From positions 404,075-468,074 of the forward strand of contig NZ_LMDU01000001.1 in NCBI RefSeq assembly GCF_001425165.1: DNA of 64,000 nt, in the 5' to 3' direction. The DNA comes from Pelomonas sp. Root405 (GTDB taxonomy: Bacteria > Pseudomonadota > Gammaproteobacteria > Burkholderiales > Burkholderiaceae_C). The position numbers were made by a program, and so were the translations under genes. The notes below the pieces were generated by a model, which was given only the letters and a program-made list of their open reading frames with translations, was not told the origin of the DNA and searched no databases. This document shows, one piece after another, positions 36,227-45,405 of this stretch (position 1 is the stretch's first letter; each line of letters begins with the position of its first letter).

Positions 36227-37990
36227 ATGTCCGACTCCAAGCCCGCAGACCCCAAGGAAGGCGACAGCTTCTTCCGCAAGGTTGCGCGCTTCGTCGCCAA
36301 CCCGACGACGGACTGGTCGGAAATCAACTCGCGCCAGGACGACCCCGAAGGTGACCTGGCCAAGGCCGAACTGCGCGCCATGGTGGAGCGCAAGCGCCGC
36401 AACGACTTCGTGCGCAAGCGCGAGCTCGACATGCTGCGCCGCATCCGCCGCGAAGGGCTGACGCCGGAGCAACTGGCCGCCCTCGCCGCGTCGCCGTCCA
36501 GATTGGGCGATGACGACCGCATCAGCGAGCCCAGCTCCAAGATCGACCTGGGTGTGAAGGCCAAGATCGACGAGATCGAGCAGCAGATGGTGGGCGAAAG
36601 CTTTGCGACGACGCAGGCCGTGCCCAAGCATCAGCCAGGCTTCTTCGAGACCAGCACGCGGCCTGCGGCGTTTGCGTCCACCGTCGCGGCCACGCCGGCC
36701 ACCGACGCTGCCAACGGCCGTGTCAGCGAGTTCTCTACCCCCCGCGAGGTCCAGCGCCTGCAGGCGCCGACGCCGCCTGCCGCCGTGACCATGGGCGCGG
36801 CCATTCCGCCGCTGTCCGATTCGCCGGCCAGCCGTCTGCCCGACCTGCCGCCGCTGGACATGCCGCTGTCGTTCACGCTGGCCGAGTCCACGCCCGACGT
36901 CGAAGTACAGGAGTTGGTGCACGACCCCGATCTGGACGAGGCCGTCATCGCCTTCGCCAATGCCGACTACGAGAACAGCGAGCGCGCGCTGACCGAGCTG
37001 GTGCGTCCGGGCGGCAGCCGCAATCTGCACGGCGAGACCTGGCTGGTGCTGTTCGACCACTACCGCGCCACCGGCGCCCAAGGCAAGTTCGAGGCGCTGG
37101 CTGTCGAGTACGCCCAGCAGTTCGGTCTGTCGGCGCCGCAGTGGTTCTCCATGCCCAAGCTGGTGGCCGAATCGACGCGCCAGTCCAACCGCTCACCGAT
37201 GGCCAAGGCCAGCCAGGTCAGCTGGACGGCGCCGCCGATGCTGACGGCCGACGACGTGTCGGTGCTGCAAAGGCGCAGCGAGACCCTCCCCATGCCCTGG
37301 GTCTTCGATTGGGGCGCGCTCGATTCCATCGAGATCGAGGCGGCGATCCAGATGCGCCAGTTGTTCCGCCAGTGGGCGCAGCAGCAGGTCGACCAGCGCT
37401 GGGTCGGCGGCGACCGCTTCCTGGCCCAGCTCAAGGAAGTCGCGCCGGTCGGCGAGCGCGACACCGACCCGGCGTTGTGGATGCTGCGCCTGGAGGCGCT
37501 GCGCCTGGCCAACCGGCCCGATCAGTTCGACGAGGCCGCCATTGACTACTGCGTGACCTACGAGGTCTCGCCGCCGTCGTGGGAGCGCGCCAAGTGCCGC
37601 GTGCGCATCGGCAGCGACGGCGGGTCGACCAACAGCCCCGCCACCAGCACGATGCAGAGCGAGGCCCAGTCCACCTTCCTCGACACCGGGCTGCCTGATG
37701 GCGCGATGGCAGCCGCACAGCTCGAACTGATGGGCCAGCTCAACGGTGACATTTCCGACACCTTGCGCGCCTTGTCCGCCGAGGTCGGCGAGGCCAGCCT
37801 CATCAATATTTCCTGCACCAAGCTCATCCGGCTGGACTTCATGGCTGCCGGTGACCTGCTGAACTGGGTGCTGCAGCGCCGCAGCGAGAACCGCGGCGTC
37901 GTCTTCACCGACACGCACCGCCTTGTCGCGCTGTTCTTTGGCGCCATGGGCATCAACGAGCACGCGAAAGTCAAAGTCCGCATCAACTGA
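36227..37990 (+). CDS. STAS/MlaB-like domain protein of unknown function
   Basis: The 587-residue soluble protein starts with a charged region ([40 protein letters not shown]) and a Pro-rich linker, continues with an alpha-helical repeat-like part ([20 protein letters not shown]) and ends with a STAS-like domain (LISC-type block: [28 protein letters not shown], of which the core is [14 protein letters not shown]). It recurs next to hslV in Burkholderiales. Function is unknown. It follows dksA by eight bases and precedes hslV by 40. Confidence 0.85.
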   Translation: MSDSKPADPKEGDSFFRKVARFVANPTTDWSEINSRQDDPEGDLAKAELRAMVERKRRNDFVRKRELDMLRRIRREGLTPEQLAALAASPSRLGDDDRISEPSSKIDLGVKAKIDEIEQQMVGESFATTQAVPKHQPGFFETSTRPAAFASTVAATPATDAANGRVSEFSTPREVQRLQAPTPPAAVTMGAAIPPLSDSPASRLPDLPPLDMPLSFTLAESTPDVEVQELVHDPDLDEAVIAFANADYENSERALTELVRPGGSRNLHGETWLVLFDHYRATGAQGKFEALAVEYAQQFGLSAPQWFSMPKLVAESTRQSNRSPMAKASQVSWTAPPMLTADDVSVLQRRSETLPMPWVFDWGALDSIEIEAAIQMRQLFRQWAQQQVDQRWVGGDRFLAQLKEVAPVGERDTDPALWMLRLEALRLANRPDQFDEAAIDYCVTYEVSPPSWERAKCRVRIGSDGGSTNSPATSTMQSEAQSTFLDTGLPDGAMAAAQLELMGQLNGDISDTLRALSAEVGEASLINISCTKLIRLDFMAAGDLLNWVLQRRSENRGVVFTDTHRLVALFFGAMGINEHAKVKVRIN

Positions 37991-38030
37991 GGGCTTGCTT
38001 TGGGCGCTGTCGGGCTCATCTGGAGGCCCT

Positions 38031-38600
38031 ATGTCTTCTTCTGATTCCTCCTCAGCCGTCTACCACGGCACCACCATCATCTCGGTGCGCCGCCAGACGG
38101 CAACCGGCTGGCAGGTCGCCATCGGCGGCGATGGCCAGGTGACGCTGGGCAACACGGTCGTCAAGTCCAGCGCGCGCAAGGTGCGCAAGCTCTACCGGGA
38201 CCAGGTTCTGGCGGGCTTTGCCGGCGCCACGGCCGACGCCTTCACGCTGTTCGAACGCTTCGAGGCCAAGCTCGAAAAGCACCAGGGCCACCTTGTGCGC
38301 GCCGCCGTCGAGCTGACGCGTGACTGGCGCACCGACCGCGTGCTGCGCCGCCTGGAGGCCATGCTGGCCGTGGCCGACCGCACGGCGTCGCTGATCATCA
38401 CCGGCAACGGCGACGTGCTGGAGCCCGAGCAGGGCATCGTCGCCATCGGCTCCGGCGGCGCCTATGCCCAGGCGGCGGCCAAGGCGCTGCTGGCGCATAC
38501 CGAGCTGGGCGCGGCGGACATCGTCAAAAAGTCGTTGGAGATTGCGGGCGAAATCTGCATCTACACCAACCAGAACCACACGCTGGAGGTGCTTGAATGA
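38031..38600 (+). CDS. hslV: ATP-dependent protease peptidase subunit HslV
   Basis: HslV is the proteolytic ring of the HslVU protease. The mature N-terminal threonine is in [10 protein letters not shown] after a 13-residue propeptide ([13 protein letters not shown]), much longer than the single Met of E. coli. [25 protein letters not shown] and the C-terminal [12 protein letters not shown] match the family. A TGGAGG ribosome binding site lies seven bases before the ATG. The stop overlaps the hslU start (ATGA). Confidence 0.98.
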   Translation: MSSSDSSSAVYHGTTIISVRRQTATGWQVAIGGDGQVTLGNTVVKSSARKVRKLYRDQVLAGFAGATADAFTLFERFEAKLEKHQGHLVRAAVELTRDWRTDRVLRRLEAMLAVADRTASLIITGNGDVLEPEQGIVAIGSGGAYAQAAAKALLAHTELGAADIVKKSLEIAGEICIYTNQNHTLEVLE

Positions 38601-39910
38601 GCTCGATGACCCCGGCGGAAATCGTCTCGGAGCTGGACCGTCACATCGTCGGCCAGCAGGCCGCCAAGCGCGCCGTCGCCATTGCCATGCGCAACCGCTG
38701 GCGCCGCCAGCAGGTCGACGAGAAATTGCGCGGCGAGATCACGCCCAAGAACATCCTGATGATCGGCCCCACCGGCGTCGGCAAGACCGAGATCGCACGC
38801 CGCCTGGCCAAGCTGGCCGGCGCGCCCTTCGTCAAGGTCGAGGCGACCAAGTTCACCGAGGTCGGCTACGTCGGCAAGGATGTGGACTCCATCGTGCGCG
38901 ACCTCGTCGAGGTGGCCGTCAAGCTGGAGCGCGAGGTGGCCATGCGCCGCTGCCAGACGCGCGCCGAAGACGCGGCCGAAGAGCGCATCCTCGGCGTGCT
39001 GCTGCCCGGTGTCGAGCCGGACAACGCCACCCGCCAGACCATGCGCAAACGGCTGCGCGAGGGCCAGCTCGACGACAAGGACATCGAGCTCGACCTGCTC
39101 GCACCCAAGCCAAGCCTGGAGGTGCTGACACCCTTTGGCAACCAGCCCGGCATGGAGGACATGGCCGAGCAACTCAAGGGCATGTTCAGCCAGTTCGGCG
39201 GCAACCAGAAGAAGACGCGCAAGCTCAAGATTGCCGAAGCGATGAAGCTGCTTGTTGACGAAGAGGCGGCCAAACTCGTCAATGAGGAAGAGATCCGCGC
39301 CACGGCGCTGACCAACGCCCAGGAGATGGGCATCGTCTTCATCGACGAGATCGACAAGGTCGCCTCGCGCAACGAGCATGGCGGCGCCGAAGTCTCGCGC
39401 CAGGGCGTGCAGCGCGACCTGCTGCCCCTGGTCGAGGGCACGACGGTGTCAACCAAATACGGCATGGTGAGGACCGACCACATCCTCTTCATCGCCAGCG
39501 GCGCCTTCCACCTCGCCAAGCCGAGCGACCTCATTCCCGAACTGCAGGGCCGGCTGCCCATCCGCGTCGAGCTCGACTCGCTGTCGGTGGCCGACTTCGA
39601 GGCCATCCTGACCAGCACGCATGCCAGCCTCGTCAAGCAATACCAGGCCCTGCTCGCGACCGAAGGCGTCACGCTCGACCTGCAGCCCGAGGCCATCCGG
39701 CGCCTGGCCCAGATCGCCTTCGAGGTCAACGAGCGCACCGAGAACATCGGCGCGCGACGCCTGGCCACGGTGATGGAGCGACTGCTCGACGAGATCAGTT
39801 TCGACGCACCGCGCAACTCGGGTCAGACGGTGTCGCTGGACGCGGCGGCGGTCGATGCCAAGCTGGCGGCGCTGGCGGCGAATGAGGATTTGAGTCGGTT
39901 CATTCTCTGA
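38597..39910 (+). CDS. hslU: ATP-dependent protease ATPase subunit HslU
   Basis: HslU is the AAA+ unfoldase ring that feeds HslV. The 437-residue protein has Walker [18 protein letters not shown], pore loop VGYVGKD, an I-domain (about 105-245), Walker [12 protein letters not shown] and sensor/arginine finger region [11 protein letters not shown], ending in the docking tail LSRFIL. Overlap with hslV shows co-translation. Confidence 0.98.
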   Translation: MSSMTPAEIVSELDRHIVGQQAAKRAVAIAMRNRWRRQQVDEKLRGEITPKNILMIGPTGVGKTEIARRLAKLAGAPFVKVEATKFTEVGYVGKDVDSIVRDLVEVAVKLEREVAMRRCQTRAEDAAEERILGVLLPGVEPDNATRQTMRKRLREGQLDDKDIELDLLAPKPSLEVLTPFGNQPGMEDMAEQLKGMFSQFGGNQKKTRKLKIAEAMKLLVDEEAAKLVNEEEIRATALTNAQEMGIVFIDEIDKVASRNEHGGAEVSRQGVQRDLLPLVEGTTVSTKYGMVRTDHILFIASGAFHLAKPSDLIPELQGRLPIRVELDSLSVADFEAILTSTHASLVKQYQALLATEGVTLDLQPEAIRRLAQIAFEVNERTENIGARRLATVMERLLDEISFDAPRNSGQTVSLDAAAVDAKLAALAANEDLSRFIL

Positions 39911-39916
39911 GCAGGA

Positions 39917-40561
39917 CTAATGCGGCAGCGCCTGGCCGCTGCCCACCCAGCGCAGCAGTTGCATCAGCGAAGAAGCCTGCGTCTTGCCGAGCAGATTGCG
40001 CACATGGCTGCGTAGCGTCGACAGGCACACACCGAGATGAGCCGCGGCAATCTCCACGGTCATGCCGTCGCCCAGGAGCATCAGGACATGGCGCTCGGTG
40101 GCGCTGAGCCGGCTGTGGCGGGCCAGGGCATCGATGCGCGCCGCCTGGGTCAGCGTGGGCTGGTCCAGGTGAATGACCAGCAGCACGGCGTCCGCGGGCC
40201 AGCCGGCGCCGGCTGCGAGGTCTTCGGGCAACGGCATGCTGTGCAGCCAGCCGGTGCTGATCTGCGGTGTGAACCACAGCCCGACATAGGACGTCGAGCC
40301 GGCCTGCGCCAGACGCAGCGGTGGCTCCAGCCGCGCTGCGTCGAGCTGGCCGATCTGCATCAGATGGTCGGCGCTCACCTCCGCGCGCCGGTCGCGCAGC
40401 AGGCTCTCGGCACTGCGGTTGCGGAACAGCAGGCGCCGGTCAGGCCGTACCACGAGCATGGGCTGGGGCAGGGCTGCCAGGACCTGGCAAGTCGAATCTG
40501 CCGGTGTGAAACCTGCCTGTGAGCGGTGGTCCGCCGAGTGGGTCTGGAAGGCGGTCAGCAT
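39917..40561 (-). CDS. LuxR family regulator with PAS-like N-terminus
   Basis: The 214-residue protein has a PAS-like segment (LAALPQPMLVVRPDRRLLFRN, about residues 28-48) and a C-terminal LuxR helix-turn-helix (LSATERHVLMLLGDGMTVEI, AAHLGVCLSTLRSHVRNLLGK). It has no receiver domain and no autoinducer pocket signature. A good ribosome site (AGGGAGAA) precedes the ATG at 10 bases. It is convergent with hslU (6-base gap) and divergent from a NarL-type response regulator, so the two share a 288-base control region. Its ligand is unknown. Confidence 0.85.
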   Translation of the reverse strand: MLTAFQTHSADHRSQAGFTPADSTCQVLAALPQPMLVVRPDRRLLFRNRSAESLLRDRRAEVSADHLMQIGQLDAARLEPPLRLAQAGSTSYVGLWFTPQISTGWLHSMPLPEDLAAGAGWPADAVLLVIHLDQPTLTQAARIDALARHSRLSATERHVLMLLGDGMTVEIAAAHLGVCLSTLRSHVRNLLGKTQASSLMQLLRWVGSGQALPH

Positions 40562-40849
40562 GAAAGTTCTCCCTGAGCAGTGGCGATGACAGCGTTTGAT
40601 TTGCTGACAAGTTTGATGGGTGCACCCCTTTCCCGCATTGCCCTGACGGCCGGCCCAGATGGTCGAGCGACCGGCTTGGCGCAAGCCGGCACTGCCGCGC
40701 CGACAGGCCCCGGCAACAGGCCGCGCATCGCCTGCGTCGGGAGGATGTGTGAGGGCGTCTTGGCCTTCAGGCCTATCCATAAGGCCAATGCGGCAGCGGC
40801 GCTGGCGCCTTGATTGCTCGCTAATATCGGTTCGCACCCATCGCGCCCC

Positions 40850-41629
40850 ATGAGAGTCCTGCTCGTCGACGACCACACCTTGTTCAGAGAGGGCATCGCC
40901 CTGTTGCTGCGGCCCCTCGTTCAGCCGCTTGAAACCTGGGAGGCGGGCAGTTGCGAAGAAGCCTTCGCGCTGATCGAGGAGAGGGGTGCTGCGGAACTCG
41001 TCCTCATCGACCTCGGCCTGCCTGGTGCCTCGGGCCTGGAAGGCGTGCAGCGTCTGCGCGAAGCGCACCCCGAGATGCCGGTCGTGGTCATGTCCTCGGC
41101 GGACGACAAGGAGACCGTCCTGGCTGCCCTGGATGCTGGCGCGATGGGCTTCATTCCCAAGAGCGCGACGTCGGCCGTCATGATCGGCGCGCTCAAGCTC
41201 ATCCTGGCCAAGGGCATTTATCTGCCGCCCAGCGTCTTCCTGGCGGCGCGCAACCCGGCGCCGGCTGCGGCTCCATCAGCCTCACCCGCGGCCGCCGTCA
41301 CGCCCATGCGCGCTGCGGCGCCAGCGGTAGGGCCCGAGTCGGCTGGTGTGCCGGCGCGCCGGCCGTCCGACCTCGGCCTCACGCCCCGCCAGGCCGAGGT
41401 GCTGCACCTGCTGCTGCAGGGCAAGCCGGCCAAGCTGATCGGCCGCGAGCTCGACCTTTCCCTCAGCACCGTGAAGGCCCACACCTCCGCCGTGCTGCGG
41501 GCCTTGAACGTCACCACCCGCACCCAGGCCATCGTGGCGGCGGGCCGCATCGGCCTGCGCTTCGACCACCGCCAGCCGCCTCAGGCGGCGGTCTCCAGCG
41601 ACTCCTTGAGCGCCAGCAACAGGCGTTGA
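40850..41629 (+). CDS. NarL/LuxR family response regulator
   Basis: The 259-residue protein has an N-terminal receiver (VLLVDDHTLFREGIALLL, phospho-Asp in LVLIDLGLPG, Thr/Ser in VVVMSSAD, Lys in GFIPKSA), an Ala/Pro-rich linker (about 145-180) and a LuxR helix-turn-helix (LTPRQAEVLHLLLQGKPAKL, ELDLSLSTVKAHTSAVLRAL). It is convergent with the hybrid kinase gene and overlaps its end by 49 bases, suggesting a cognate pair. The start ATG replaces an in-frame non-ATG codon upstream. Confidence 0.93.
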   Translation: MRVLLVDDHTLFREGIALLLRPLVQPLETWEAGSCEEAFALIEERGAAELVLIDLGLPGASGLEGVQRLREAHPEMPVVVMSSADDKETVLAALDAGAMGFIPKSATSAVMIGALKLILAKGIYLPPSVFLAARNPAPAAAPSASPAAAVTPMRAAAPAVGPESAGVPARRPSDLGLTPRQAEVLHLLLQGKPAKLIGRELDLSLSTVKAHTSAVLRALNVTTRTQAIVAAGRIGLRFDHRQPPQAAVSSDSLSASNRR

Positions 41630-43905
41630 AGGCCAACGGGCTTGTGCAGCAGGCTGGCACCCAGCGCCGCAGCCTCGGCGGGCAGCCGCGTGTCGGTATT
41701 GGCGGTCACGACCAGTGCGCGAATCGGCTCGTCGTAATGAGCGCGCAGCCGGCGGATCACATCCAGGCCATCACCTGCGGTCCCCAGCTGGTAGTCGGTC
41801 AGGATCAGATCAGGCGTGCGCAGGTGTGCCGCCAGCTGCGCCAGCGCGTCGTCGCCGTTGGCCGCGATCACCACGTGGCAGCCGGCGGCAAGCAGTGCAT
41901 CCCGCACCGCTTCGCGATTGGTGGCCTCGTCGTCCACGACGACAACGAAGTTGCCGTCCAGCGCCTGCAGCGGCGCGTTGACCGCGCCTGCAGCCGCGGG
42001 TGACGCCGCAGTGCCTGCTGCCAGCGGCAACAAGACCTTGAACACCGACCCCCGTCCTTCGCGGCTCTGCACGGCGATTGAATAGCCCAGGATGTGAGCG
42101 CAGCGCCGCACGATGGACAGCCCGAGCCCCAGCCCCTTCTCCTGCCCGGTGCCGGGCGCGCCGATGCGGAAGAACTCCTCGAAGATCGCTTCGAGATGCT
42201 CCGGCGCGATGCCCGGCCCCGTGTCCCAGATCTGCAGTTCGCACTGCTTGCCGCGCCGCCTGCAGCCCACCAGCACGCCGCCGCTGCGCGTATAGCGGAT
42301 GGCATTGGCGAGTAGGTTGCCGACGATGCGCTCCAGCAAAGTCGCGTCGCCCCGCACCACCCAGCGGCCGGGGCGCACGCGCAGGCTCAAGCCCTTTTCC
42401 TGGGCCTGCGGCAGCCAGGTCTGCGCCGCGCGCTCTAGCAGCCAACCCAGGTCCACGTCCTCGACATGAGGGTGCACGGCGCCGGCGTCGAGCTTGGAGA
42501 TGTCGAGCAGGTTGCCGAACAGGTTCTCCATCGTGGTGACGGAGGACTGCACCTTGTCGGCAAGGTCGATCTGCGCTGGGTCGACCAGGCGGGTGCGCAG
42601 CACGCCGATCAGCAGGCTGATGGAGTGCATGGGCTGGCGCAGGTCGTGGCTGGCCGCGGCGAGGAAGCGGGTCTTGGCGGCGTTGGTGCGTTCGGCTTCG
42701 TCCTTGAGTTGTACGAGTTGATCTGCCCGCGCAGTCAACACATCCCGCGCCACGGACAGTTCGTTGGTGCGCTCTGCGACCTTGGCTTCCAAGTTGGCGT
42801 ACAGGTCGCGCAACTTCATGGCCATCTGGTTGAAGTCGTTCGCGAGCCCGTCGATCTCATCGTGGCTGCTCGACTGCAAATGCGTCTCCAGATCCCCACT
42901 GGCGATGCGGGCCGTGGCTCGCCGCAAGGCGACGATGGGTGCAGCCATTCGACGGGCGAAAGCAACGCCTGCTGCGAGTGCCAGCACCATGCCAAGTGCC
43001 ATCAGCAGCGCCGTCCGAGTGAGAGTGGACCAGGCTGGCGCCAGTGCCTGGCTGCGCTTTTGCTCCATGACGACCAGCCATCCCGGGCCTGCCACCGACG
43101 CGGAGGTGGCAATCACGGGTTGACCTGTGAAGTCCCGGGTGTGCAGCGTCGGCATGGCGGCCGGTGCGGTCAACTTGGATGCATTGGCTTGTTGCACGAC
43201 TTCGGCGCGGGACAGATCCATGCGTCTCAGTACGTGCGTGCGCTGCGGGTGCACGATCAGCAGCCCCTGTTCATCGACGATGTAGGCCAGCCCACCGTCT
43301 CCGACCGCAAGCCGGTCGACGACCTCGCCGAACATGCGAAGGTCGACGGTGGCGATGACGGCGCCGACTCCACTCGATGCGGCCAGCCGTACCGTCGGTA
43401 ACTCGCCATCGCGAAAGAAGGTTCGGCCATAGCGCACGCCGTCCTTGAGTTTCAGGTCGGTCACCACGGCATCGTCCTCACGGCGCAAGCTGTCTATCCG
43501 GTCGGGCAGGACCCTGGAGATGAACAGCCGCTCCTGCCGTTCGGTGTCCACGACCTGGAGGTCGATGACGGCCGGAACGGATCGCAGCAGTTTGTAGCAC
43601 TCGTCGCGGCGCTGCGTGGTGTCCAGTGCGTCATCGCTGCACGAGAACATTGCAGCTTCGCGTAGTCGATCCTCAACCCTCTCAAGATAGCTGCCAATTT
43701 CCCGTGCTGCGCCGAGCGCCTGGGCCTGCTGCAGCTCGCCGATATGCCTCACGGACGTCTGATAGCCAACATAGCTGTCGGATGCTCCAAGCAGCAGTAG
43801 CGTGCCTGCCAGCGAGCCACCCAGCCAAACCGCGAAGCGATGGGCCATTGGGCGGTGCCGCGTCGGATTGGACATCTGCGAATCAGCGGTAGACCACGTC
43901 AGCAT
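41581..43905 (-). CDS. Hybrid sensor histidine kinase with receiver
   Basis: The 774-residue protein has a first membrane helix (about 24-43), a large double-Cache-like periplasmic domain (about 45-290, with GGLAYIVDEQGLLIVHP), a second helix (about 297-317), HAMP, a coiled coil, HisKA with His about 420 in ASHDLRQPMHS, the ATPase boxes NLLANAIRYT, IWDTGPGI and GLGLGLSIV, and a C-terminal receiver with DYQLG (phospho-Asp) near 705. The ATG at 43905 overlaps the binding-protein gene by 23 bases; an ATG at 43875 would start just after it. The binding protein upstream likely supplies the ligand. Confidence 0.93.
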   Translation of the reverse strand: MLTWSTADSQMSNPTRHRPMAHRFAVWLGGSLAGTLLLLGASDSYVGYQTSVRHIGELQQAQALGAAREIGSYLERVEDRLREAAMFSCSDDALDTTQRRDECYKLLRSVPAVIDLQVVDTERQERLFISRVLPDRIDSLRREDDAVVTDLKLKDGVRYGRTFFRDGELPTVRLAASSGVGAVIATVDLRMFGEVVDRLAVGDGGLAYIVDEQGLLIVHPQRTHVLRRMDLSRAEVVQQANASKLTAPAAMPTLHTRDFTGQPVIATSASVAGPGWLVVMEQKRSQALAPAWSTLTRTALLMALGMVLALAAGVAFARRMAAPIVALRRATARIASGDLETHLQSSSHDEIDGLANDFNQMAMKLRDLYANLEAKVAERTNELSVARDVLTARADQLVQLKDEAERTNAAKTRFLAAASHDLRQPMHSISLLIGVLRTRLVDPAQIDLADKVQSSVTTMENLFGNLLDISKLDAGAVHPHVEDVDLGWLLERAAQTWLPQAQEKGLSLRVRPGRWVVRGDATLLERIVGNLLANAIRYTRSGGVLVGCRRRGKQCELQIWDTGPGIAPEHLEAIFEEFFRIGAPGTGQEKGLGLGLSIVRRCAHILGYSIAVQSREGRGSVFKVLLPLAAGTAASPAAAGAVNAPLQALDGNFVVVVDDEATNREAVRDALLAAGCHVVIAANGDDALAQLAAHLRTPDLILTDYQLGTAGDGLDVIRRLRAHYDEPIRALVVTANTDTRLPAEAAALGASLLHKPVGLQRLLLALKESLETAA

Positions 43906-44875
43906 GCCGTGTCACAGGGCTCGCTGGGGGAGGAAAGCCTTCGGCAGGTTTGGGGCGCACGGCCAACACGGCACGCTCGGTGCGTTGCACCGGAATGGCG
44001 GCAGCCGATTCGCCGTTCAGTACCCGGCCCAGTAGGTCGATCATCGCCGGCCAGGTGAAGCTGTAATCCAGTGCCAGGGAAAGCGGCGCACCCTGCTCGA
44101 CGGCCGCTGTGTTCCCGACGACGACAGGCCGCCGCCAACTGCGCAGCCTTTCCATGATTGCTGACAAGTGCAGGAAGGCCAGACCGGTTGGGGGCAGGCA
44201 CCAGGCATCGAAGTGGTTTGACGCAGTCTCGTCAAGGAGCCTGTTCGCCTCCACCAGCGTTTCTGCTGACAGCACCGACACTTCGAGTCCAAGTCGCTGG
44301 CCGGCCTCGATCAACCGTGTGTCTGCCTTCGTGTTCGCGCGCCAGTCGGCGTCCATCAGAACGGCAACCTTCTTCACCGCCGGGTAGGCATCACGCAGGA
44401 CCTCAAGTCGCTTGGCATCCAGGTCGTCGTCTATCCAGACTCCCGTGAACGGCTCGCTGCGCGCGGAGGTCGATGACACCACGGCGTAGCGCACGGGGTC
44501 GAGGAAGCTGGCGAAGATGACCGGGATATCGCGGTTTCTCCTGCGCACGGCCGCTGCGGTAAACGTCGACGGTGCCACGATCACCGTCGGGTCACCCGCC
44601 AGCGCGGCATCCACCGCCTTTTCAATGTCCTCGACCGCCCCCAGCTTGGTCGAGGCGAACTGGATGTTGACGCGGTTTCGCAGTGATGCGGGCAGGCGCT
44701 CGAAGGCCTTGGAGAAACGATGGAAGCCCGCGTCTTCCTCCTGCGTTAGGCGCCCGAGGAAGGCCAATCGGATGCTGTCGCCGGCCTGCCGAGAATCCGA
44801 CCGCATCGCCAGTGTCAAGGTGATGGCAAACACAGCACCGACCAAGGTACGGGACCTTCTGCCAATGTTCACCAT
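43883..44875 (-). CDS. Periplasmic ABC-type substrate-binding protein (PF04392 type)
   Basis: The 330-residue protein has an N-terminal signal/anchor (TLVGAVFAITLTLAMR), then a two-lobe type I fold with IRLAFLGRLTQEED, DPTVIVAPSTFTAAAVR, IPVIFASFLDPV and GVWIDDDLDAKRLEVLRDAYP. It resembles the ABC transporter substrate-binding family often fused or linked to sensor kinases. No permease or ATPase gene is nearby, so it probably serves the adjacent hybrid kinase as a sensor subunit. The ATG chosen has GGAAGG six bases upstream. Confidence 0.85.
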   Translation of the reverse strand: MVNIGRRSRTLVGAVFAITLTLAMRSDSRQAGDSIRLAFLGRLTQEEDAGFHRFSKAFERLPASLRNRVNIQFASTKLGAVEDIEKAVDAALAGDPTVIVAPSTFTAAAVRRRNRDIPVIFASFLDPVRYAVVSSTSARSEPFTGVWIDDDLDAKRLEVLRDAYPAVKKVAVLMDADWRANTKADTRLIEAGQRLGLEVSVLSAETLVEANRLLDETASNHFDAWCLPPTGLAFLHLSAIMERLRSWRRPVVVGNTAAVEQGAPLSLALDYSFTWPAMIDLLGRVLNGESAAAIPVQRTERAVLAVRPKPAEGFPPPASPVTRHADVVYR

Positions 44876-44944
44876 GCCTTCCGTCCCATATCCTATGTTG
44901 GCGTCTTGGACGCATTTTTCGGCAAGTTTAGTAAGGAGGGCTTC

Positions 44945-45370
44945 ATGACATCTCAATCCGCACCTGAATCCACGGCACAAGTCGAATCCATCAACGAGCA
45001 CGAGATCCAGGCACTGTGGTCATTCCGCACGATGGTTGAAGGCACGCCGGCCTATGGCATCGCTCAACCGGCGAGGGTCCGCTACCCGACCGTCCCAGTC
45101 GTGCCCTGTACAGGCACCGTGCATCCCGACAGCATGCCGAGCACCGATCTGCAGGCGTTGGTTGCTGCGGACATCCGCGTCATCCTCCAGGCTACGAGCG
45201 AGCCGCCTGACGACCGCTTCCTTGCCATCGACTCCGTCATCTTTGCGGCCGATGACGACACGCCGCTTACTGGAACCAAGCCGGCCTCTGCATTGACCAA
45301 TCAGGCACTCGCGCAGCTCTCCGTGGCAGCCGTGCTTGAACTGGAGCGGCGGCTGATCGGCGGCAATTGA
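44945..45370 (+). CDS. Unknown soluble protein
   Basis: I do not recognise this 141-residue acidic protein. It has no signal peptide or membrane segment; a helix is likely at ALAQLSVAAVLELERRLIG. The start has a clear site (AAGGAGGGC, seven bases upstream), which supports a real gene. It is divergent from the binding-protein gene with a 69-base gap, so expression may be co-regulated with the sensor module. Codon use is typical of the window. Confidence 0.7.
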   Translation: MTSQSAPESTAQVESINEHEIQALWSFRTMVEGTPAYGIAQPARVRYPTVPVVPCTGTVHPDSMPSTDLQALVAADIRVILQATSEPPDDRFLAIDSVIFAADDDTPLTGTKPASALTNQALAQLSVAAVLELERRLIGGN

Positions 45371-45405
45371 CGACCCGCGCGGTAACGCGCAGGCCGGCCA
45401 GCCCC

